Assembly (NCBI GenBank): GCA_015660155.1
Contig: DQLO01000156.1
Location: forward strand, 1 to 7,581
Origin: Verrucomicrobiota bacterium
GTDB lineage: Bacteria > Verrucomicrobiota > Verrucomicrobiia > Limisphaerales > UBA1100
DNA: 7,581 nt
Direction: 5' to 3'
The notes below the pieces were generated by a model. The model had not been told where the DNA came from. It did no database searches and saw nothing but the letters and a program-made list of their open reading frames with translations. Position numbers and translations under genes: made by a program. Each line of letters begins with the position of its first letter. Within the stretch, counting starts at the first letter, position 1. This document shows positions 1-5,680 of the stretch, in pieces.

Positions 1-145
1 CGTGAACTCCGACCCGCTCATCACCGAGGCGCTCGGCCTGCCCGCGTCCACCGAACTGTACGGCCGCTGCAACATTCATCGCGACCTCGATGGCAATCAT
101 CTCGCCGAGATCGTGGAAATTCTACCACCCGAAATCAGCGCCTAA
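1..145 (+). CDS. Chorismate lyase (UbiC-like) family protein, C-terminal fragment
   Basis: Only the last 47 codons are in the window; the frame begins at base 2 and ends at TAA 143-145. The tail reads LYGR, then about nine residues, DGNHLAEIVEILPP and a short end. This matches the C-terminus of chorismate pyruvate-lyases as I remember E. coli UbiC: a GLWGR segment, then LSGKPLLLTELFLP and a few last residues. The Glu at codon 116-118 (in VEILPP) falls where UbiC has active-site Glu155. Such enzymes remove pyruvate from chorismate to give 4-hydroxybenzoate in the cytoplasm. The stop lies 2 nt before the ATG of the flavoenzyme gene, so the two are probably co-translated. The assignment rests on a short tail. 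The fragment could be a chorismate-lyase-fold relative with another activity, and the rest of the gene is outside the window. Confidence 0.6.
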   Translation, partial: VNSDPLITEALGLPASTELYGRCNIHRDLDGNHLAEIVEILPPEISA

Positions 146-147
146 TC

Positions 148-1395
148 ATGGTCGGTCACGACGTCATTATCATTGGCGCGGGCCCCGCCGGCAGCGCAGC
201 CGCTGCCATCCTTGCCGAGCACGGCCGCCGCGTGCTCGTGCTCGAGCGCGAAAAATTCCCGCGCTATCACATCGGCGAATCGCTCCTGCCTTTCACTTAC
301 CAACCGCTCAAGCGTTTGGGCATGATTGAAAAACTCAAGCAATCGGCCTTCACCAAAAAATACAGCGTGCAGTTCATCTCACCCGACGGCAAGGCGAGCC
401 AGCCCTTTTATTTTTTCGACCGGTACGACCGCGAAACCGTCGCGCAAACTTGGCAAGTGATGCGCGCGGAGTTTGACGAAATGCTCCTCAACAACGCGCG
501 CGACAAAGGCGCGGAAGTCATCGAGGAAATTTCCGTGAAAGAATTAATTTGGGAAGGCAAAAAAGTCATTGGCATACGCGCCGTCACAAAGGACGGCGAA
601 GAAAAAGAATTCCGCGCGCCACTCACCTTCGACGCCACCGGCAAGGAAGCCCTCACCGCCACTCGAAATGGCTGGCGCGAGCGCGATCCGTTTCTCAATA
701 AAATCGCCGTGTGGACTTATTATAAAGGCGCCGTCCGGCAAAAGGGCATCGACGAAGGCGCGACGGGCGTGGCGTTTGTGCCGCAAAAAGGCTGGTTTTG
801 GTGGATCCCGCTGCACGATGACCGCGCCAGCGTGGGCGTGGTGGCCGAGGGAAAATACCTCAGCCGCGACGGCGTGCGCGATCCCAAAGCGATGCTCGAG
901 CGCGAGATTGAAAATAATCAATGGGTGAAAGACAACCTCGCGCCCGCGACCCAATTCGGCGAATATTATATTACCAACGAGTTCACCCATCACTCGCGCC
1001 ACTGCGGCACGCACGGCCTCTTGCTGCTCGGCGATGCCTTTTGTTTTCTCGACCCCGTATTTTCCAGCGGCCTTATGCTTGCCCTCAAGAGCGGCGTGAT
1101 GGCCGCCGACGCCGCCCACGAAGCCTTAGAAGCCAACGATCTTTCCCCCGAACGCTTTACCGAATACGCCGCCGAACTCCGCGAAGGCATCGAAAATATG
1201 CGCAAACTTTGCTACGCATTTTACAACGAAAATTTCAGCTTCGGCAAACTGGTCAAGAAATATCCGGAAGTGGCCGGCGATGTCACCGACTGCCTCTCCG
1301 GCGACGTGAACAAAGATTTCAGTCACATGTTCAAGTGCATTGAAGATTTTTGTCCCGTGCCAGATTCACTTCCACTAGGCGAACCTCTCTCGTGA
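148..1395 (+). CDS. FAD-dependent halogenase-like monooxygenase (tryptophan/phenol halogenase superfamily)
   Basis: A 415-residue cytoplasmic flavoenzyme. The Rossmann FAD motif GAGPAG is at residues 10-15, with E33 ending the second strand. GESLLP follows at 43-48. WFWWIP at 216-221 fits the halogenase WxWxIP signature. GDA at 295-297 is the second FAD motif, and F300-x-x-P303-x-x-S306-x-G308 fits the FxxPxxSxG motif of phenol/pyrrole-type halogenases. Lys70/Lys71 in FTKKYSVQF sit where this subgroup has its catalytic lysine. Family members use FADH2, O2 and halide to make HOCl or HOBr that is routed to the lysine; some relatives only oxidise. The ATG at 148 puts the Rossmann strand at the very N-terminus, as expected, though I see no Shine-Dalgarno sequence. 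The gene starts 2 nt after the chorismate lyase gene and its TGA overlaps the next start. A phenolic substrate derived from 4-hydroxybenzoate is inferred from context. Geranylgeranyl-reductase-like proteins share the fold but typically lack WxWxIP. Confidence 0.8.
   Translation: MVGHDVIIIGAGPAGSAAAAILAEHGRRVLVLEREKFPRYHIGESLLPFTYQPLKRLGMIEKLKQSAFTKKYSVQFISPDGKASQPFYFFDRYDRETVAQTWQVMRAEFDEMLLNNARDKGAEVIEEISVKELIWEGKKVIGIRAVTKDGEEKEFRAPLTFDATGKEALTATRNGWRERDPFLNKIAVWTYYKGAVRQKGIDEGATGVAFVPQKGWFWWIPLHDDRASVGVVAEGKYLSRDGVRDPKAMLEREIENNQWVKDNLAPATQFGEYYITNEFTHHSRHCGTHGLLLLGDAFCFLDPVFSSGLMLALKSGVMAADAAHEALEANDLSPERFTEYAAELREGIENMRKLCYAFYNENFSFGKLVKKYPEVAGDVTDCLSGDVNKDFSHMFKCIEDFCPVPDSLPLGEPLS
1392..1395 (+). 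other. GTGA start/stop overlap (flavoenzyme stop, glycosyltransferase start)
   Basis: The four bases GTGA hold the GTG start of the glycosyltransferase (1392-1394) and the TGA stop of the flavoenzyme (1393-1395). This is typical of coupling by a terminating ribosome. The only Shine-Dalgarno-like bases upstream are a weak AGG at 1377-1379, so coupling probably decides the start. Confidence 0.7.
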
Positions 1396-2693
1396 ACATC
1401 ATCCAAATCACCCCCGGCGCGGGCAACATGTATTGCGGAAATTGTTTCCGCGATAACGCGCTCGTTGCGGCGCTCCGCAAGGATGGGCACGAGGTGACGA
1501 TGGTTCCGCTGTACCTTCCGCTGATGTTGGATGAAGAAATTCAAACCGATGGCACGCCGATTTTTTATAATGGCGTTAATGTTTATTTGGAACAGAAATC
1601 GCCGTTCTATCGCAACGCGCCGAATTGGGTGCATCGGCTGGTGGGGTCGGAGCGGTTGCTGCATTTGGCTTCCAGTCGAATGGGGAAAACGAATGCTGCG
1701 GACGTTGGCGAAATCACGCTCTCGATGCTGCGCGGCGAGGACGGACATCAAGCACGCGAGCTGGCGCAGCTCATCGACTGGCTGAAAACCCAGCCGCGGC
1801 CGGATGTCATTTGTCTTTCCAATTGCATGCTGCTCGGGCTGGCGCGGCAGCTCAAGGAAGCGCTCAACGCGCCGGTGGTTTGCATGCTGCAAAATGAAGC
1901 GCCGTACATCGACAACATGGCGGAGGAATTGCGCGGACCGGTTTGGGAACTGATGGCCGAGCGCGCGCGCGAAGTGGAATACTTCATCGCGCCCAGCAAA
2001 TTTTACGCAGCGCAAATGCGCGGCAAACTCAAGCTAGTCTACGCCCGCGTGAGCGTGATTCACAACGGCATCAACCACACCGGCTACACCGCCGAACCCG
2101 TCGCGCCCAATCCGCCCGTCATCGGTTTCTTCGCGCGGCTGTGCAAGGACAAGGGGCTCGACACGCTCATCGACGCTTTCATCAAGCTCAAGGCCGCCAA
2201 TTCCATTCCGCAATTGCGCCTGAAAATTGGCGGCGGCTGTCGGCCGATGGACGAGCCTTTCGTGGAGCGCATGCGCGCGCGGCTGCACGCCAAGGCGCTG
2301 TTGGGCGACGTGGAGTTTCACCCCAACCTCAGCCGCGAGGCGAAACAGGATTTTCTTAAATCGCTTTCCGTTTTGTCCGTGCCCGCGCAGTTTGGGGAAT
2401 CCTTTGGATTTTATATCATCGAAGCGATGGCGGCGGGCGTGCCGGTGGTGCAGCCGCGGTGCGCGTCTTTTCCGGAATTGGTGGAAGCCACCGGCGGCGG
2501 CATATGCTACAAACACGACGGGCCGGAGAGCCTCGCCGACGCCATCGAAAAAATGCTGCACAATCCAACCGAAGCCAAAGCCCTCGGCCTCAAGGCGCGC
2601 GAGGCCGTGCGCGAACATTTTTCCATCGAACGCATGGCTGACGAGATGGCCGCGTTGTTCAGCACCTTAACCCCAAATCCCACGAAAGCCTAA
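1392..2693 (+). CDS. GT4-family glycosyltransferase
   Basis: A 433-residue GT-B fold enzyme of the GT4 type, which transfers a sugar from a nucleotide donor to an acceptor, normally at the cytoplasmic membrane face. The N-terminal domain opens with IIQITPGAGNMYCGNC and RDNALVAALR, including a Cys15-x-x-Cys18 pair. HNGI at 224-227 closes the N-terminal domain, and GFFARLCKDKGLD near 245-257 begins the donor-binding domain. E336 and E344 form the EX7E motif, followed by AMAAGVPVVQP. I chose GTG 1392 because the protein then begins directly with its first beta strand, and because it overlaps the preceding TGA in a GTGA arrangement. An in-frame ATG at 1350 would add 14 residues and a longer overlap, and fits the family less well. 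The stop abuts the thioesterase ATG. The acceptor cannot be read from sequence; a product of the neighbouring aryl-acid genes or an envelope lipid are both possible. Confidence 0.85.
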   Translation: MNIIQITPGAGNMYCGNCFRDNALVAALRKDGHEVTMVPLYLPLMLDEEIQTDGTPIFYNGVNVYLEQKSPFYRNAPNWVHRLVGSERLLHLASSRMGKTNAADVGEITLSMLRGEDGHQARELAQLIDWLKTQPRPDVICLSNCMLLGLARQLKEALNAPVVCMLQNEAPYIDNMAEELRGPVWELMAERAREVEYFIAPSKFYAAQMRGKLKLVYARVSVIHNGINHTGYTAEPVAPNPPVIGFFARLCKDKGLDTLIDAFIKLKAANSIPQLRLKIGGGCRPMDEPFVERMRARLHAKALLGDVEFHPNLSREAKQDFLKSLSVLSVPAQFGESFGFYIIEAMAAGVPVVQPRCASFPELVEATGGGICYKHDGPESLADAIEKMLHNPTEAKALGLKAREAVREHFSIERMADEMAALFSTLTPNPTKA

Positions 2694-3125
2694 ATGGCAC
2701 AGCACGAATTCACCACCACCCGACGCGTTGAGTTTAACGAAACCGACGCGGCCGGCATTGTTCATTTTTCGAATTTCTACCGCTACATGGAATACGCCGA
2801 GCACGCGTTCTTCCGCTCGCTGGGGCGGTCGATTGCGGATGCCGAACTCGACATCGGCTGGCCGCGCGTGCACAGCCATTGCGATTTCAAAAAGCCGCTG
2901 AAGTTTGAGGATGAAGTGGAGATTCATTTGCTCGTCAGCGCGAAGACCAGCAAATCTATCACCTATCAATTTCGGTTTTCCACCGGCGGAACCGAAGTCG
3001 CGCGCGGCGGGTTCACCGTCGTCTGCGTGCGCCTCACCGAAGCCGGCGAAATGAAAGCCGCCAGCATCCCACCCGAAATCGCCGCCCTCATCGAGGCCGC
3101 GCCAGAAGAGAAGTTGGCCGGTTAA
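2694..3125 (+). CDS. Hot-dog acyl-CoA thioesterase, 4-hydroxybenzoyl-CoA thioesterase/YbgC type
   Basis: A 143-residue single hot-dog domain, close to the roughly 130-145 residues usual for this family. The signature FNETDAAGIVHFSNF lies at residues 14-28. Asp18 aligns with catalytic Asp17 of the Pseudomonas 4-hydroxybenzoyl-CoA thioesterase, whose motif as I remember it is FGDCDPAGIVYYPNY. His24 occupies the Tyr/His position typical of YbgC proteins, and the long central helix follows (RYMEYAEHAFFRSLG). The protein should be a soluble cytoplasmic oligomer that hydrolyses acyl- or aroyl-CoA (or a carrier thioester). Its ATG follows the glycosyltransferase TAA directly (TAAATG), so translation is probably coupled. 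Next to a PaaK-like ligase and a chorismate lyase, a 4-hydroxybenzoyl-type thioester is a plausible substrate. YbgC-like housekeeping or MenI-like roles cannot be excluded from sequence. Confidence 0.85.
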   Translation: MAQHEFTTTRRVEFNETDAAGIVHFSNFYRYMEYAEHAFFRSLGRSIADAELDIGWPRVHSHCDFKKPLKFEDEVEIHLLVSAKTSKSITYQFRFSTGGTEVARGGFTVVCVRLTEAGEMKAASIPPEIAALIEAAPEEKLAG

Positions 3126-3166
3126 CTCTGAATCAACCCAAACCAAAAACTAAAGTCACAAAAATT
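3126..3166 (+). other. A-rich, G-poor 41-nt intergenic gap
   Basis: This is the only real gap between genes in the window. Of 41 bases, 21 are A and only two are G (3130 and 3155). I see no inverted repeat, no T-tract terminator, no good -35/-10 pair and no Shine-Dalgarno sequence before the ATG at 3167. An unstructured A-rich leader can aid initiation without Shine-Dalgarno pairing; that role here is inference. Confidence 0.5.
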
Positions 3167-3715
3167 ATGCCAGAAACCACTGCCGCATCCGGAATCCCTT
3201 GGTACGCTTGGGCCTTTCTCACCGTCGCCTGCTGGGGCGTCTACGGCGTGTGCATGCACACCGGCTCCGCCAATATGGAAAACAAAGAGCACGGCCGCAT
3301 CATGGCCTTCCTGTGGGTGGGCCTCGCGTATTTTCTCACAGCCGTTATCGCGCCGCTGATTCTTTTGAAACTCAAAGGCGGCCCAATTGAGTTTTGGGCG
3401 TACCCGGTCAAAGGCCTGAAGTGGTCGCTCATCGCCGGCATCCTCGGCGCGATTGGCGCGCTCGGCGTACTGCTCGCTTTTGGTGCGTCGCCGAACCCAC
3501 CGATTTATGTACCCATCGTGATGTCCATCATCTTCGCCGGCGCGCCCATCGTGAACGCCATCGTGAACACCACCAAAGAAGGCAACTGGGCTTTTGTGAA
3601 ACCGCCCTTCATCCTCGGAATTTGCCTCGCCGCGCTGGGGGGTTATCTCGTCACCCAAAACCCGCCCAAACCCCCGCCAGCGGAAAAGTCCGCCGCCAAC
3701 GAGGAAGCCAAATAA
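3167..3715 (+). CDS. Small integral membrane protein, half-size EamA/DMT-like
   Basis: A 182-residue inner-membrane protein with five hydrophobic helices at about residues 12-30, 46-67, 86-106, 113-133 and 147-163. Its tail is rich in Pro, Ala and charge (PPKPPPAEKSAANEEAK) and is probably cytoplasmic or disordered. The Trp/Gly-rich first helix (WYAWAFLTVACWGVYG) and the glycine-rich third and fifth helices resemble one five-helix EamA repeat of the drug/metabolite transporter superfamily. Canonical EamA transporters carry two repeats (about 300 residues, ten helices); small relatives work as dimers. The start at 3167 is the first ATG after the A-rich gap. The stop lies 4 nt before the ligase start. 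A role moving a metabolite or lipid-linked glycan made by the neighbours is inference. The membrane nature is certain; the family assignment is tentative. Confidence 0.6.
   Translation: MPETTAASGIPWYAWAFLTVACWGVYGVCMHTGSANMENKEHGRIMAFLWVGLAYFLTAVIAPLILLKLKGGPIEFWAYPVKGLKWSLIAGILGAIGALGVLLAFGASPNPPIYVPIVMSIIFAGAPIVNAIVNTTKEGNWAFVKPPFILGICLAALGGYLVTQNPPKPPPAEKSAANEEAK
3701..3707 (+). promoter_or_regulatory. Possible ribosome binding site GAGGAAG for the ligase gene
   Basis: GAGGAAG lies inside the last codons of the membrane-protein gene and ends 12 nt before the ATG at 3720. The spacing is longer than ideal. It is the best Shine-Dalgarno-like match before any start in the window, but it also encodes part of the Glu-Glu-Ala tail and may be chance. 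Confidence 0.3.
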
Positions 3716-3719
3716 CCAA

Positions 3720-4988
3720 ATGGCCGACGCGCCGTCAACCGGTCGGGAAACCCTCCGCGCCCAACAGCTCGAGCAACTCCGCGCCCTCATCCGCGCGGTG
3801 CGCCCCGCCAATGCGTTTTACGAAACGAAACTCAGCGCGGCGGGCATCGATGCCACCATCGCCAGCCTCGAAGACTTCACCGCGCGCTGCCCCTTTACCA
3901 CCAAGGACGAACTCGTCGCCGACCAATCGGCCCATGCGCCCTACGGCAGCAACCTCACTTTTCCCGTCGAGCAATACACTCGCATCCACCAAACCAGCGG
4001 CACCACCAGCCAACCATTGCGCTGGCTCGACACGCCCGAGAGTTGGCAAAGCATGCTCGAAAGTTGGAAGGCCGTGTACCGTGCGGCCAGCGTCTCGTCG
4101 GCCGATCGCGCGCTGTTTGCATTTTCCTTTGGCCCCTTCATTGGATTTTGGATGGCCTACGAAGCCGCCGCGCAAATGGGTTGCCTCTGCTTCCCCGGCG
4201 GCGGCCTCACCAGCGCCACGCGCCTGCGCATCCTGTTGGAAAACGAAGTCACTCTCCTCTGCTGCACGCCCACGTACGCGCTGCGCCTCGCCGAAGTTGC
4301 CGCGCAGGAAGGCATCAACCTTTCAGCATCCAAACTAAAAACCATCATCGTCGCCGGCGAACCCGGCGGCAGCATTCCCGTCACGCGCGAACGCATCGAA
4401 AGTGCGTGGCCCAACGCAAAAGTTTTCGACCATCACGGCATGACCGAAGTCGGCCCCGTCACCCACGAGTGGCCGCCCGAAAAAAATAATCTGCAAATCA
4501 TCGACACCGCGTACCTCGCCGAAATCGTCCATCCCGAAACCAACCAACCCGTCGCCAACGGCGAGGAAGGCGAGCTCATCCTCACCACCCTTACCCGCAC
4601 CGCGATGCCGTTGCTCCGCTACCGCACCGGCGACCTTGTGCGCCCCGAGACCCACGGCGCCGCCCTCATCCTACGCGGCGGCATCCTCGGCCGCGCCGAC
4701 GATATGGTCATCATCCGCGGCGTCAACATTTACCCCTCCGCCTTCGAGCACATCCTTCGCCCTTTCGACGCCGTCGCCGAATACCAAGTCGTCATTTCCC
4801 AACAAACCGAAATGGCCGAACTCCGCCTCCGCATCGAGCCCCAACCCGACGCCGACGCCGCAACCCTCGCCGAACAAATCACCGACACCCTCCGCACCCA
4901 ACTCAACCTCCGCATCCCCGTGGAAATCGTCACCCCCGAAACCCTCCCCCGCTTCGAACTCAAAGCCAAACGCTGGATTAAAGAATAG
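3720..4988 (+). CDS. Phenylacetate-CoA ligase-like (PaaK family) AMP-forming ligase
   Basis: A 422-residue adenylate-forming enzyme, slightly shorter than typical PaaK (about 430-440). The phosphate-binding loop TSGTTS is at residues 92-97; the usual loop is SGTTG, so the last Gly is Ser here. HHGMTEVGP from 238 holds the YGxTE-like adenine-site motif. YRTGD at 301-305 supplies the ribose-binding Asp305. GRADDMVIIRGVNIYPSAFE is the hinge and start of the C-terminal lid. KAKR at 415-418 matches the C-terminal GKAKR lysine region of PaaK. The family activates aryl or arylacetic acids with ATP and passes them to CoA, or sometimes to a carrier protein. With a chorismate lyase, a 4-hydroxybenzoyl-CoA thioesterase-like protein and a halogenase-like enzyme in the same unit, a hydroxybenzoate is a plausible substrate (inference). 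The gene starts 4 nt after the membrane-protein stop and ends 3 nt before the ABC ATPase start. Confidence 0.85.
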   Translation: MADAPSTGRETLRAQQLEQLRALIRAVRPANAFYETKLSAAGIDATIASLEDFTARCPFTTKDELVADQSAHAPYGSNLTFPVEQYTRIHQTSGTTSQPLRWLDTPESWQSMLESWKAVYRAASVSSADRALFAFSFGPFIGFWMAYEAAAQMGCLCFPGGGLTSATRLRILLENEVTLLCCTPTYALRLAEVAAQEGINLSASKLKTIIVAGEPGGSIPVTRERIESAWPNAKVFDHHGMTEVGPVTHEWPPEKNNLQIIDTAYLAEIVHPETNQPVANGEEGELILTTLTRTAMPLLRYRTGDLVRPETHGAALILRGGILGRADDMVIIRGVNIYPSAFEHILRPFDAVAEYQVVISQQTEMAELRLRIEPQPDADAATLAEQITDTLRTQLNLRIPVEIVTPETLPRFELKAKRWIKE

Positions 4989-4991
4989 CTC

Positions 4992-5678
4992 ATGCCCAAC
5001 GACACTCCTCTGCTGCAGCTAAAAAACATTACCCGCGAATTTCCTTCCGCTGAAAATGGCGCGCCGCTCCAAGTGTTGCGCGGACTCACGATGGAAGTGG
5101 CGCGCGGCGAATCCATCGCGATCGTTGGTCCTTCCGGTTGTGGCAAAAGCACGTTGCTCAATCTCATTGGTTCGCTTGACCAACCGACCGGCGGCACCAT
5201 CACTTTCGATGGCCGTGACCTCTTTGCTTTGGATGACGACGAACTCGCCCTGCTGCGCAACCGCGAGATGGGATTCATTTTCCAGAGCCACCATTTGCTG
5301 CCGCAATGCACGGTGATGGAAAATGTGCTCGTGCCCACGCTCGCCCATGGCACAGCCACCGACGAGGATGAAGAACGCGCGTGCCGCCTGCTCGACCGCG
5401 TGGGCCTCGCCGAACGGCTGGCGCACCGCCCCGGCCAACTTTCCGGCGGCGAACGCCAGCGCGTGGCCGTCGTGCGCGCGCTCATCAACGAGCCCCAACT
5501 TCTGCTCGCCGACGAACCCACCGGCGCCCTCGATCAAGCCACCGCCGATCAACTCGGCCAGCTGCTCGTGGAATTGAACGCCGAAGAAAACGTCACCCTC
5601 ATCACCGTCACCCACTCCGAAAAACTCGCCACCCAAATGGGGCGCACCGTGGAACTCGAAGATGGCCGGATAAACTAA
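4992..5678 (+). CDS. ABC transporter ATP-binding protein, LolD/MacB type
   Basis: A 228-residue nucleotide-binding subunit of the MacB/LolD/FtsE class. Walker A GPSGCGKST is at residues 46-54, Q-loop Gln98 in FQSHHLLPQ, signature LSGGERQ at 150-156, Walker B ending LLLADE with Asp174-Glu175, D-loop GALD, and switch His208 in VTHSE. All catalytic residues are present, so the ATPase should be active. This class powers mechanotransmission systems that extract lipoproteins, move peptides or glycolipids, or act on envelope enzymes, rather than importers. The TAA overlaps the permease start by one base (TAATG), showing that the two form a pair. The ATG lies 3 nt after the ligase stop, with only weak purines upstream, so coupling is likely. 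The LolD-like length and lack of a fused membrane domain distinguish it from MacB itself. The substrate is unknown. Confidence 0.93.
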   Translation: MPNDTPLLQLKNITREFPSAENGAPLQVLRGLTMEVARGESIAIVGPSGCGKSTLLNLIGSLDQPTGGTITFDGRDLFALDDDELALLRNREMGFIFQSHHLLPQCTVMENVLVPTLAHGTATDEDEERACRLLDRVGLAERLAHRPGQLSGGERQRVAVVRALINEPQLLLADEPTGALDQATADQLGQLLVELNAEENVTLITVTHSEKLATQMGRTVELEDGRIN

Positions 5679-5680
5679 TG
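5676..5680 (+). other. TAATG stop/start overlap between ABC ATPase and permease
   Basis: The ATPase stop TAA (5676-5678) and permease ATG (5678-5680) share one base, a classic termination-reinitiation arrangement that keeps the two subunits in proportion. No clear Shine-Dalgarno sequence precedes it. Confidence 0.7.

Noticed and set aside
1350..1391. Upstream in-frame ATG at 1350 as the glycosyltransferase start
   Set aside because: It would add a basic 14-residue extension before the first beta strand and a 46-nt overlap with the flavoenzyme; the GTG at 1392 gives the expected N-terminus and a GTGA junction.
1323..2015. A 230-codon - strand open frame opposite the glycosyltransferase
   Set aside because: No recognisable family; the + strand encodes a complete GT4 enzyme with EX7E and donor-site motifs over the same bases.
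3126..3166. Terminator or internal promoter in the only intergenic gap
   Set aside because: No inverted repeat followed by a T-tract and no credible -35/-10 pair is visible.
3122..3811. A 229-codon - strand open frame covering the membrane-protein gene and the A-rich gap
   Set aside because: It has no hydrophobic or enzymatic signature and its composition mirrors the antisense of the five-helix protein.
3394..4338. A 314-codon + strand open frame overlapping the membrane protein and ligase genes
   Set aside because: It is Arg/Pro/Ala-rich without domain motifs, spans the junction of two well-supported genes in other frames, and is a GC-driven shadow.
4730..5521. A 263-codon open frame on the - strand across the ligase/ABC ATPase junction
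   Set aside because: It is low-complexity (Ser/Arg-rich), crosses two clear genes whose motifs are intact on the + strand, and follows from codon bias that suppresses stops in the antisense frame.
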